Of a stretch of DNA of 64,000 nucleotides, positions 24,506 to 32,281 are shown in pieces. The first letter of the stretch is position 1, and the number at the start of each line of letters is the position of its first letter. The position numbers were made by a program, and so were the translations under genes. The notes beneath the pieces are model-generated. The model ran no database searches, had not been told where the DNA came from, and worked only from the letters and a program-made list of their open reading frames with translations. The stretch is from Ureibacillus massiliensis 4400831 = CIP 108448 = CCUG 49529 (GTDB lineage: Bacteria > Bacillota > Bacilli > Bacillales_A > Planococcaceae). Location of the stretch: assembly GCF_000772965.1 (NCBI RefSeq), contig NZ_JPVQ01000003.1, positions 62,001-126,000 of the forward strand, in the 5' to 3' direction.

Positions 24506-25351
24506 ATGACTATTAATTCTTCTATGATGGATAGAAAGATATTAATTTCTATCTTTTTCATCTTCCTGTCATTTTTTGGTTTATTTTCTTTAAAAGCTGA
24601 GGCTTCAAGTGTAGAGGATTCACCATTAACAGAAGATGAGAAACAATATTTAATCAACATTTTGAAATTTTCAGAGGTAGAAGTGGATAATTTACCTGTA
24701 GAGGTTGCAAAAGACTTGGTGAAAAAAGAAGCAAAAATTATAGGTGAATTTACAGAAACATTCGACATGGCTGATGCAGGAACTTCTAGTACATTAGAAG
24801 AGATTGAAGTATTTGCAATTTCAGATTCTGATATGACTTTCAGAGGTAAAGTTTTAGCCCTATCTAGTAGCTCGGTTTCTGGTTACGATGCCTTCTATGC
24901 GTATGTTAATTATGATTGGTTAAACAGACCTTACTGGAAAATAACAGATAAGATTACAATAGGGTTTCCTGATTTCCTTGGTGCTTATATGACTACGAGC
25001 AATGGTAAAATTACGGGTCACCACTCTTCTCATTGGGTTTATAACACAAACACACGAACATCTACTACTTATTACACAAGTACTACACCTACCGATTCTC
25101 ATCCATCGGCAGGTGTATCTGCTGCATTTGACTTGTACGATTCTATTAGCACTAATCACAGACTTCAAGGGCAAGTATCTCAATACTTCTATGTTAAGAA
25201 GACTTTATCTGGTAAGGCAAATGTTAGGTTTGAGTATGGACATCAGCAAGTAGCGTTCTCTCCTAACGTATCCATATTCCCTTCTGGATTAGGCATTGCG
25301 CCAGCTGTGGGAGTCGATACAAAGCAATGGTATGAGTCATTTGAATACTAA
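24506..25351 (+). CDS. Secreted protein of unknown family
   Basis: A protein of 281 residues with a signal peptide: charged start, hydrophobic core ISIFFIFLSFFGLFSL and probable cleavage after KAEA (about residue 33). Residues 35-75 are acidic and helical, like a propeptide (EDEKQYLINILKF, then VAKDLVKKEAKII). From about 115 the protein is rich in aromatic, Ser, Thr and Tyr residues with alternating beta patterns (YAYVNYDWLNRPYW, then TRTSTTYYTSTTP) and contains no cysteine. It ends WYESFEY. I do not recognise the family. ATG at 24506 follows AGGAGGTGCAAAGGTA. A secreted toxin, bacteriocin-like or adhesive protein is conceivable; nothing in the sequence decides this. Confidence 0.55.
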   Translation: MTINSSMMDRKILISIFFIFLSFFGLFSLKAEASSVEDSPLTEDEKQYLINILKFSEVEVDNLPVEVAKDLVKKEAKIIGEFTETFDMADAGTSSTLEEIEVFAISDSDMTFRGKVLALSSSSVSGYDAFYAYVNYDWLNRPYWKITDKITIGFPDFLGAYMTTSNGKITGHHSSHWVYNTNTRTSTTYYTSTTPTDSHPSAGVSAAFDLYDSISTNHRLQGQVSQYFYVKKTLSGKANVRFEYGHQQVAFSPNVSIFPSGLGIAPAVGVDTKQWYESFEY

Positions 25352-25357
25352 TTGTAT

Positions 25358-25440
25358 TAATCGAGTAGGAGACTAGTCATTAATTGGCTAGTCGACCTCT
25401 CACATCACCGTACGTACGGTGATGTATACGGCGGTTCAAT
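25358..25440 (-). ncRNA. Group II intron 3' end, domains V and VI
   Basis: On the minus strand the bases after the maturase remnant read GAACCGCCGTATAC, a hairpin with ATCACCGTACGTACGGTGAT, GTGAGAGG, then a stem GACTAGCC...GACTAGTC. This is the domain V / domain VI arrangement of bacterial group II introns, with the intron 3' end near 25358. The domain V stem has drifted: the usual loop is replaced by a perfect palindrome. The catalytic core upstream is lost, so it cannot splice. Confidence 0.65.
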
Positions 25441-25443
25441 AAC

Positions 25444-25679
25444 TTAAGTATTTACGCTCATACAAATAATTAAGGTCTTTTGTACCCATTTGATGAGCGT
25501 TTTTGTTTTAATAGCTTTGTGTAGAGTTTCACTTCCTGAAATCCTCCAATAACCCTTACGGGTATTCCCATTTTCCATGCTTCATTGTGTAGGATACCTA
25601 ACCTCCTAAGTTGATAGTATCTTTTTTGACTTTCTTCCATACTTATACTCATAAGTTTCCATAGTGAAATGAGTTTCAA
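25444..25679 (-). pseudogene. C-terminal remnant of a group II intron reverse transcriptase/maturase
   Basis: Two overlapping frames on the minus strand together give a maturase C-terminus: RYYQLRRLGILHNEAWKM in one frame, then NTRKGYWRISGSETLHKAI in the next, ending at a TAA at 25444-25446. The run AW...NTRKGYWRIS is the signature just after the maturase X domain in bacterial group II intron proteins. A frameshift lies between the two pieces near 25560. A full protein has 420-600 residues; the reverse transcriptase domain is absent. It sits directly before the intron domain V/VI remnant, in the proper order. Confidence 0.75.
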
Positions 25680-25732
25680 CCAGAGATGAGCAAATAATTA
25701 ATTTTCATTCTTGAGTCTACTTGTTCGAAATT

Positions 25733-25754
25733 TACTTTTGTCCCAGCCTCAGGC
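25733..25754. repeat. Right arm of the split inverted repeat
   Basis: ACTTTTGTCCCAGCCTCAGGC complements the arm at 23676-23698. It lies just outside the stop of the APC permease gene and may still help end that transcript. Confidence 0.5.
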
Positions 25755-25760
25755 AAAATA

Positions 25761-27146
25761 CTATTCATTCATTGTGCTATGAGTTCGACCGTACAAGAAA
25801 TAGAAGACCATTCCCACTATAAACCATAGTCCACAGGCAATCCAAGTATCAACTGAAAGCTGGCTAATTAAAAATAAACAAGCTAAAAACGATAAAATTG
25901 GAATGACTGGATATAAAGGGACTTTAAATCCATCAGAAGGTATTTGTTTATTTTTGCGTAAGAAAATTACGCCAATGGAAACAACCATAAAGGCAATTAA
26001 TGTCCCCATATTGACTAACTCTGCTAGCTTACCTAATGGTACAAGTCCAGCACATATAGCGATTAAAATGCCGAAAAACCAAGTGTTCTTTACAGGCGTT
26101 TGATGTTTAGGGTTTAATTCTTGCATAACCTTTGGTAGTAAACCGTCTCGACCAAGGGCATAAAGAAGTCTTGTCCCACCATAAATCATAACAAGAATAA
26201 CGGTCATCATACCAAAGACCGCACCTAATGATATAATTCCAGACACCCAATTTTGTCCTGCAATTTGCATGGCAAAGCTTACTGGATCCGTTACATTAAG
26301 ATCTGTATACGAAACAATACCTGTTAGAACTAACGAAACGAATACATATAGTAAAGTACATATTAATAAAGAACCGATAATTCCTATAGGTAAATTTCTT
26401 TGAGGATTCTTAACTTCCTCAGCTGCAGAAGATACTGCATCAAAACCTAAGTACGCAAAGAATACGAGGGCGGCTCCAGTAAAGACACCATTAATGCCAA
26501 ATGGGGTAAAGGGTTGCCAGTTTGCAGGCTCTACATAAAAAACACCTACGAGTATAAATAGTAAAATAACCCCTACTTTAACGAACACCATTATTTTATT
26601 GATTCGTGTGGATTCCTGCATCCCCAGTGTTAATAAAAAAGAAATAATTAAAACAATAAAAATTGCTGGTAAGTTAATATATGTTCCATTTGTAGGATCA
26701 AAAGGTCCGGCTAATGCAGCTGGAATATGAATGCCCAATCCTTCTACTAGATTGACGAAGTATGAAGACCATCCGGTTGCTACGGATGCAGATGCTAGTC
26801 CGTATTCTAAGACTAATGCCCATCCTACAAACCAGGCTACAATTTCACCAAATACAATGTACCCATATGTATAGGCACTACCAGTTACAGGAACTGATGA
26901 GGAAAACTCAGAATAGCACATTCCCGCAAGTGCACAAACAATGGCTGCAATAATAAATGAAAAAACAATCGCTGGGCCTGAATGAGTGGCTGATACTGTT
27001 CCGGGGAGAATGAATATACCCGTTCCTACAATAGCACCTACACCAAGCATAATTAGATCAAATGCACCAAGCGTTTTAGGTAATTGCACAGTATTCGTTT
27101 TATTCAATAACTGTGAAATATCCTTTTTACGAAATAAATTGTTCAA
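25761..27146 (-). CDS. APC superfamily amino acid permease, YfnA/CAT type
   Basis: A protein of 461 residues with twelve or more membrane helices and the APC helix 1 motif GVGAIVGTGIFILPG (about 36-50), where the unwound Gly-rich stretch binds the amino acid backbone. The second conserved region is GFDAVSSAAEEVKNPQRNLP (about 234-253). This is the cationic amino acid transporter-like group of B. subtilis YfnA; substrate not readable. The start is TTG at 27146, after AGGTGTATTAAC. It is a single gene; the adjoining inverted-repeat arm marks where foreign DNA entered downstream. Confidence 0.85.
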   Translation of the reverse strand: MNNLFRKKDISQLLNKTNTVQLPKTLGAFDLIMLGVGAIVGTGIFILPGTVSATHSGPAIVFSFIIAAIVCALAGMCYSEFSSSVPVTGSAYTYGYIVFGEIVAWFVGWALVLEYGLASASVATGWSSYFVNLVEGLGIHIPAALAGPFDPTNGTYINLPAIFIVLIISFLLTLGMQESTRINKIMVFVKVGVILLFILVGVFYVEPANWQPFTPFGINGVFTGAALVFFAYLGFDAVSSAAEEVKNPQRNLPIGIIGSLLICTLLYVFVSLVLTGIVSYTDLNVTDPVSFAMQIAGQNWVSGIISLGAVFGMMTVILVMIYGGTRLLYALGRDGLLPKVMQELNPKHQTPVKNTWFFGILIAICAGLVPLGKLAELVNMGTLIAFMVVSIGVIFLRKNKQIPSDGFKVPLYPVIPILSFLACLFLISQLSVDTWIACGLWFIVGMVFYFLYGRTHSTMNE

Positions 27147-27388
27147 GTTAATACACCTATTCTTTTTTGAAATATGTAAAAATTCTATCTGTTAATTTAG
27201 TTATGGTCAAATATTTATTAAGAAAAATCAGTATTTATATAGTAATTCTTTATTTTTTGGGAAATTAAAGGTAAGAAATTCCTTAATTTTAAAATATAAA
27301 TTGTAATATTCTGATTAAATAGTATATTCGGTCATTTCCAAGGGTTGTTGTGGTAAAATATTACAAAAACATAAGGGGATGGATTGAG

Positions 27389-27580
27389 ATGGGATATGCA
27401 TTTTTAGGAACGTTTATAATGCTCATCGTTTTAATTTTACTTTCACTATTAATACGGGATTTTTATATAGCATCCATTTTAACACTTATTTTCACAGTAA
27501 TTTACTGTACGATCAGCGGTGCAAAATATGTCGTGGAAGAAGTTAAGAAGTTAATTGAAGAAAAAAATAGTGCTGAATAA
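27389..27580 (+). CDS. Small two-helix membrane protein
   Basis: A protein of 63 residues. ATG at 27389 is chosen over the upstream in-frame ATG at 27350 because AAGGGGATGGATTGAG precedes it. Two membrane helices (about 3-22 and 26-46) are followed by a charged helix, VVEEVKKLIEEKNSAE, in the cytoplasm. No known family. It lies between the APC permease and chrA without a shared operon sign: there is a 240-base AT-rich gap before it and 120 bases after it. Confidence 0.5.
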   Translation: MGYAFLGTFIMLIVLILLSLLIRDFYIASILTLIFTVIYCTISGAKYVVEEVKKLIEEKNSAE

Positions 27581-27700
27581 AAAACAGTCAAAAAACTAAT
27601 TGTTAAACTTATGTAAAGATTTAATGGATTTTAATAGTTTTGTTCTTATTGTTTGTTATTATAGGAATAATAATAAATATCTGTCTTTGGAGAATGATAA

Positions 27701-28903
27701 ATGAATCAAAACAGCTCGAAAAAAATCACAATTAAAACGTTACTTGAGATATTATTCGTCTCAACACGATTAGGGTTAACATCCTTTGGAGGTCCGACTG
27801 CACACTTAGGCTATTTCCACGAGGAATATGTTCGAAGACGTAAGTGGATGGATGAGAAAAGTTATGCGGAATTAGTTGCACTATGCCAATTCTTACCTGG
27901 CCCTGCGAGTAGCCAAGTGGGGATAGGAATAGGGGTTATTCGCGGAGGAGTACTAGGTGGCATTATCTCTTTTCTCGGTTTTACTATGCCTTCTGTCATC
28001 GTCTTAATTCTATTTGCTCTTGCACTACAAGGATTTGATGTAGGTGATGCTGGTTGGATTCATGGATTAAAAGTCGTGGCAGTTGCTGTTGTTGCTCATG
28101 CAATTTTAGGGATGGCAAAAAACCTCGCCCCAGACTTAATTAGAAAAGCAATGATTCTGTTAGCGTTAGCTGTCGCATTATTATGGCAAACGGCATTTTC
28201 GCAAATTACGATTATTTTATTTGCTGCTATTCTTGGTTTTTTCATATATAAACAGGAAAAGGGTAGCGATGAGTCAATTTCTAAATTTCCAATTTCAAAA
28301 TGGTTTGGCGCAACCTGTCTTGCTCTATTTTTTGGTTTATTAATCTTTCTACCTATTTTAAGAGAAGTGACAAAACTAGAATGGGTTGCGATGTTTGATA
28401 GTGTTTATCGTGCAGGATCATTAGTGTTCGGAGGCGGGCATGTTGTCTTACCACTACTTGAAAACGAATTTGTTCCAAACGGATGGGTAAGTGAAGAAGC
28501 ATTCCTTGCAGGATATGGCGTAACACAGGCTGTACCAGGTCCACTATTTACATTTGCTGCTTACTTAGGGGCAATTATGAATGGATGGTTAGGTGGTTTG
28601 GTTGCTACGGTTGCAATCTTTTTACCAGCATTTTTACTTGTTTTTGGAACATTGCCATTTTGGAATTTGCTTCGAAAAAATAACAAGATTAAAGGTGCTT
28701 TTATTGGTGTAAATGCGGCTGTAGTTGGTATTTTAATTGCTGCATTTTATGATCCAATTTTTAGCACAACTATTCTTAGTGCAGTTGATTTTGTGTTTGC
28801 TGCAATTTTATTTAGTATGCTTCAGTATTGGAAGCTGTCCCCATGGCTAATTGTATTAACTGGAATTATAGGTGGTGCGATTTTACAATTTATAACTATA
28901 TAA
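27701..28903 (+). CDS. chrA: Chromate transporter ChrA
   Basis: A protein of 400 residues of the CHR family in its long, two-domain form. The first CHR half (about 10-185) has TRLGLTSFGGPTAHLGYFHE, FLPGPASSQVGIGIG and GGIISFLGFTMPS. The second (about 215-400) repeats the pattern as VYRAGSLVFGGGHVVLPLL and GVTQAVPGPLFTFAAYLGA. ChrA proteins export chromate, and some family members may carry sulfate or other oxyanions. ATG at 27701 follows TTTGGAGAATGATAA. It ends at a strong shared terminator. No chrB-type regulator is next to it. Confidence 0.9.
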   Translation: MNQNSSKKITIKTLLEILFVSTRLGLTSFGGPTAHLGYFHEEYVRRRKWMDEKSYAELVALCQFLPGPASSQVGIGIGVIRGGVLGGIISFLGFTMPSVIVLILFALALQGFDVGDAGWIHGLKVVAVAVVAHAILGMAKNLAPDLIRKAMILLALAVALLWQTAFSQITIILFAAILGFFIYKQEKGSDESISKFPISKWFGATCLALFFGLLIFLPILREVTKLEWVAMFDSVYRAGSLVFGGGHVVLPLLENEFVPNGWVSEEAFLAGYGVTQAVPGPLFTFAAYLGAIMNGWLGGLVATVAIFLPAFLLVFGTLPFWNLLRKNNKIKGAFIGVNAAVVGILIAAFYDPIFSTTILSAVDFVFAAILFSMLQYWKLSPWLIVLTGIIGGAILQFITI

Positions 28904-28942
28904 AAGTCGTTATGAAGAATATTTTTCTTCATAACGACTTTT
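28902..28942. terminator. Bidirectional terminator between chrA and the propeller gene
   Basis: AAAAGTCGTTATGAAGAA and its complement form an 18-bp stem with T-runs on both strands. Confidence 0.9.
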
Positions 28943-28943
28943 A

Positions 28944-30242
28944 TTATTGACCGAACCAACGATGATAAAGATTATTGTTTGCTCCTCTAGCAAATACATC
29001 AATACGATCTGGTCCCCAGGAAACGGCAGCAGGGGCACTTGTTAAACTACCGCCAAGGTCTTGCCAATCTTCCCAACGAGATCCGTTCCAAGTTCGTTTA
29101 TAAAGTCGGTTACCATTACCACGAACAAATACGTCAAGTTGATTTGCACGGCGCGACGAAACTGTTGGCCCACTCGTTAAAGTACCGCCAAGGCTCTCCC
29201 AATCACTCCATCTACTACCGTCCCACCATTTATGATAAAGGGCATTATCTGTTCCTCTACCAAATACATCGATTCGATTTGGTCCCCAAGAAACAGCGGC
29301 AGGTTCACTTGTTAAATTACCACCAAGGTCTTCCCAATCTTCCCAGCGAGAACCATTCCAAGTTCGTTTATAAAGTCGGTTACCATTACCACGAACAAAA
29401 ACATCTAATTGATTTGCACGGCGTGATGAAACAGCAGGACCACTAGTTAAAGTGCCCCCGAGGTTTTCCCAATCACTCCATCTGCTACCATCCCACCATT
29501 TATGATAAAGGGCATTATCTGTTCCTCTACCAAATACATCAATACGATTTGGTCCCCAAGAAACAGCTGCTGGAGCACTCGTTAAAGTACCACCAAGGTT
29601 TTCCCAATCACTCCATCTACTACCGTCCCACCATTTATGGTAAAGAGCATTGTCCGTACCTCTAGCGAACACATCTAATCGATTTCTTTGCCATGAAGAT
29701 ACTGTAGGAGCTGAAGTTAGTACCCCACCAAGGTTCTCCCAATTAGACCAGCTACTTTCAGGACTAGGCGTAGGTCTAGGTGGTCTACTTGGGCCAGGAG
29801 CTGGTGCTGGACTCGGTTGTGCACCTCTAACTGCATTTAAAGTAATTTGAATGACACGAAGTAATATTTGATCAATTGTATTTAAAGGAAGATTCATAGA
29901 TCGAAGTAATAAATTAAACCAAGGTGTATCCCTTTGGAATAAGTTATAGATTTGATTTGCAGTTTGATTTGTATTTGCTTGATTAATCGTATAATTTACT
30001 ACGTTAAAGAAGAATGCTTCCGTTAATTGACGACTTACACCTGCACGGTCCATCTGTGTATAAAGGTTGCTATTTTCAGAGCGGATTGTTTGCAAAACTT
30101 GATTAACTGTTGGTCTACCTGTTTGTTGAGCATACATAGGTTGAGGATTTTGTACGTAATAATTCATTGGTACGTTTCCTGCGGGCTGTTGCATAGGTAC
30201 GTTTTGAACGTAATAATATGGGTAACCATTAAACATGTACAT
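28944..30242 (-). CDS. Beta-propeller repeat protein, PLL-lectin/DUF346 type
   Basis: About 432 residues. Residues 1-60 are Y, Q, P and N-rich (YYYVQN and YYVQNPQP repeats), then a helical domain to about 140 (unrecognised), a Pro-rich linker (PAPAPGPSRPPRPTP), and six repeats of about 45 residues, each with W-x-x-LGG-x-LTS, then (I/L)DVF-x-RG and LY-x-x-W-x-GSRW. Such repeats form blades of fucose- or sugar-binding propellers (PLL family, DUF346). ATG at 30260 has no ribosome site, whereas the ATG at 30242 follows GGAGG at good distance and gives MYMFNGYPYYY. There is no signal peptide; a spore-surface location is possible. Confidence 0.75.
   Translation of the reverse strand: MYMFNGYPYYYVQNVPMQQPAGNVPMNYYVQNPQPMYAQQTGRPTVNQVLQTIRSENSNLYTQMDRAGVSRQLTEAFFFNVVNYTINQANTNQTANQIYNLFQRDTPWFNLLLRSMNLPLNTIDQILLRVIQITLNAVRGAQPSPAPAPGPSRPPRPTPSPESSWSNWENLGGVLTSAPTVSSWQRNRLDVFARGTDNALYHKWWDGSRWSDWENLGGTLTSAPAAVSWGPNRIDVFGRGTDNALYHKWWDGSRWSDWENLGGTLTSGPAVSSRRANQLDVFVRGNGNRLYKRTWNGSRWEDWEDLGGNLTSEPAAVSWGPNRIDVFGRGTDNALYHKWWDGSRWSDWESLGGTLTSGPTVSSRRANQLDVFVRGNGNRLYKRTWNGSRWEDWQDLGGSLTSAPAAVSWGPDRIDVFARGANNNLYHRWFGQ
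28950..29755 (-). repeat. Six tandem 135-bp coding repeats, with a 270-bp higher-order period
   Basis: The repeats encode the propeller blades. Blades 3-4 and 5-6 are near copies of one another at DNA level, so a two-blade (270-bp) unit has been duplicated. This makes the gene prone to length change by recombination or slippage. Confidence 0.8.
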
Positions 30243-30345
30243 TTGCCTATTTGCCTCCATTTTTTTCTAATGTATGCGAGCTTTTTAACTAGTAGGTAGG
30301 CAAATGCCACGATAGTACATTTAAATTAGGTTTAAATCATAAAAC

Positions 30346-30370
30346 CATTGTCCTTATAAATAGGACAATG
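30346..30370 (-). terminator. Terminator of psiE
   Basis: CATTGTCC/GGACAATG stem, followed on the minus strand by GTTTTAT. Confidence 0.65.
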
Positions 30371-30372
30371 AA

Positions 30373-30819
30373 TTATTCTTTCCTCTGCGATAACCAAAAG
30401 TTTTTGGGGCGGTCCCTTGGCGTAACATTAATTATAAAATAACAAACAATAAGGACTAAGATTACAAGCGAGAATATCAATGTATCAATTGGGTGCTCAT
30501 GTTCCACGATAATAAGTCGTAACATTGCTGTAATTCCAATATATAAAAAATAGCGTAATGGGAAATGGTAATCTTCTTTGAAGTATTTCACAATCATGGT
30601 TAGAAACTCAAAGTATAAAAAGAAAATGAGGATATTCGCGAGGAACAGTTTGTAATCCCTACTTTCACTTGATAGGACAAGCCTTATAAACTCCCAAATT
30701 TCATGTAGTAGCTGGTAGGATAATAATATTGCCAGTACGATGAGGCAGGTGTTGAGCAAATATTGTAGAATTTTTGGAATGAGTAAGATGGTCTCCTTTA
30801 ATTGTATCCTTGTTCGCAA
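30373..30819 (-). CDS. psiE: PsiE family phosphate-starvation-inducible membrane protein
   Basis: A protein of 148 residues with four membrane helices and the PsiE pattern: a conserved acidic loop (LLHEIWEFIRL), LYFEFLTMIVKYFKE, FPLRYFLYIGITAMLRLIIV and the final helix. In E. coli psiE is induced by phosphate starvation, but its activity is unknown. The start is TTG at 30819, eight bases after GGAGGGG. It is a single gene. No Pho-box could be recognised with confidence in the upstream 318 bases. Confidence 0.8.
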   Translation of the reverse strand: MRTRIQLKETILLIPKILQYLLNTCLIVLAILLSYQLLHEIWEFIRLVLSSESRDYKLFLANILIFFLYFEFLTMIVKYFKEDYHFPLRYFLYIGITAMLRLIIVEHEHPIDTLIFSLVILVLIVCYFIINVTPRDRPKNFWLSQRKE

Positions 30820-31136
30820 GCTATCCCCTCCAATTGATTTACTATAACCCCCAAAGGTTTTTTAATTTATATGTGGATTATCAAAAAATATGAATCCAAA
30901 ACCATCAAATTAGGAAAAGTGGAAATAAATGAGAAATTTACGTAAGTTTTGTCGAAAATAAAAAAGGATGAGTTATTTCTAAAAATCCATTCGTAAATTC
31001 ATTTTCTACTTATTATATTGGGTTAGACAATAATAAACGAAATCGTATGATTCAAGGAATAAATAGTCCACTATGAAGTAAAGTAGCAATAGCTATTATT
31101 TGCTTTCTATTTTATTTTTCTGTTTGGAGGGGCAAT
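30820..31136. other. Intergenic region without a gene
   Basis: The divergent gap between psiE and the YdeI/OmdA-like gene. It is AT-rich, with no open frame beyond a dozen codons and no strong inverted repeat. It should hold the promoters of both genes. TTTGGAGGGG at 31122-31131 is the ribosome site of the plus-strand gene. Confidence 0.6.
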
Positions 31137-31808
31137 ATGGAAAAAACGATTGTAAATAAATTAAACCTACTGAAGTACGAGAAGATCGCCCTACTTCATT
31201 TACCAAAGGGTAGTAACTATTTTAATGAATTAAGTCATTTTGATACATCGTTAGTAGACGGGAAAAAATATGACTTAATTTTTACATTTGTAACAGACAT
31301 TGATGCAATGAAAGAAATTATAAGTACTATCATATTTGAAAATCATCTTAACCCAAAAGGATACCTCTATATTGCTTATCCAAAGAAAGGGAATAAAGTA
31401 TATAACACCTTTATACACAGAGATGAAATTTTCCCGAGTATCGGTGTGGATGAGGAGGGCTATGTGGGTGGCAGCAACATCAAGTTTGCTCGAATGGTCG
31501 GCTTAGATGATGTATTTACTGTAGTTGGATTAAAAGAGGAATCCAAGGGAAAAGGTACTTCATCTAAAAAGGCCAGTCAAAGAGTAGAAGACTACATTGA
31601 CTATATTCCTCAAATCGAGAAGGATTTAGAGGATGCTCCTAAACAATTAGCCTTTTACCAATCACTTACACCGGGGTATCAAAAGGACTGGGCGCGTTAT
31701 GTATATAGTGCAAAACAGGAGGCCACGAAAGAAAAAAGGCGAGAAGAGATGAAGATGATTTTAAGTGAAGGATTTAAAAGTAGGGATATTTATTTAAGAG
31801 AAAAATAA
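31137..31808 (+). CDS. YdeI/OmdA-associated domain protein
   Basis: A protein of 223 residues in two parts. The N-terminal 130 residues look like an alpha/beta domain (VNKLNLLKYEKIALLHLPKG, YDLIFTFVTDIDAM, LNPKGYLYIAYPKKGN), similar to small domains found fused to YdeI. The C-terminal 65 residues (FYQSLTPGYQKDWARYVYSA, then RREEMKMILSEGFKSRD) are the OmdA/bacteriocin-protection helical domain of the YdeI family. The role of these proteins is not settled; some are linked to antimicrobial peptide tolerance. ATG at 31137 after TTTGGAGGGGCAAT; single gene with a terminator. Confidence 0.7.
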   Translation: MEKTIVNKLNLLKYEKIALLHLPKGSNYFNELSHFDTSLVDGKKYDLIFTFVTDIDAMKEIISTIIFENHLNPKGYLYIAYPKKGNKVYNTFIHRDEIFPSIGVDEEGYVGGSNIKFARMVGLDDVFTVVGLKEESKGKGTSSKKASQRVEDYIDYIPQIEKDLEDAPKQLAFYQSLTPGYQKDWARYVYSAKQEATKEKRREEMKMILSEGFKSRDIYLREK

Positions 31809-31879
31809 ATTACTTTCGGATAATTTAAATTACCTTCACTTAAAAGTCTAACATCATTTTGCAAATATGATCTGATTCG

Positions 31880-31906
31880 GCAAGGGAAACCCTTGCTTTT
31901 TTTATT
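31880..31906 (+). terminator. Terminator after the YdeI/OmdA-type gene
   Basis: GCAAGGG-AAA-CCCTTGC followed by TTTTTTTATTTT. Confidence 0.85.
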
Positions 31907-32175
31907 TTACTGGGGTTGCAAAAATTAGAATCAACGCAACGGTGTCAGTATTTTTTTGCAATAAATAGAAACAGAGATCATTTTTTAAGAAAAAAATTGT
32001 TAAAATAATTTCCTTTAAAATCAATTTTTAGGAAAAAACATCAATTTAATATTATCGAATGTTCTATATAATAAGAAATATCTAAAAATACTAAAAAATC
32101 ACACTTTACTAAAATATGAGAATGTTATAAAATTGGGTAAGTCAAATAAAACGAGGAAGATATAAAAATAGAGTC
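31907..32175 (+). other. AT-rich spacer upstream of the branched-chain amino acid operon
   Basis: About 270 bases without a gene. Runs such as AATTTTTAGGAAAAA near 32022 are only weakly like CodY sites. It may hold further regulatory sites of the liv operon, but none that I can support. Confidence 0.4.
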
Positions 32176-32190
32176 AATTTTCTGAATATT
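32176..32190. promoter_or_regulatory. CodY box upstream of the liv operon
   Basis: AATTTTCTGAATATT matches the CodY consensus AATTTTCWGAAAATT at 14 of 15 positions and lies just upstream of the putative -35 element. CodY with branched-chain amino acids and GTP would repress this importer in rich medium. Confidence 0.7.
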
Positions 32191-32194
32191 TAGA

Positions 32195-32222
32195 TTGATT
32201 AATGGAATATGTTCATTATATT
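32195..32222 (+). promoter_or_regulatory. Sigma-A-type promoter of the liv operon
   Basis: TTGATT, a 16-base spacer, then TATATT; transcription should begin near 32229, about 50 bases before the first start codon. Confidence 0.5.
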
Positions 32223-32281
32223 TCTAAAAGATTACATTTTTTATATCTTCTTAGAAACAACATGATTTAGGGGGAAAAAAC

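Noticed and set aside
25470-25679. Intact 69-residue minus-strand protein
   Set aside because: Only its first half is maturase-like; the second half is out of frame. It is a frameshifted remnant, not a gene.
28950-29755. Regular 135-bp repeats as a CRISPR-like array
   Set aside because: The repeats are coding, contiguous and translate into propeller blades; there are no spacers.
31137-31808. Methyltransferase or ferredoxin-like enzyme from the N-terminal alpha/beta pattern
   Set aside because: No SAM or cofactor motif is present; only the C-terminal YdeI/OmdA domain supports a family call.
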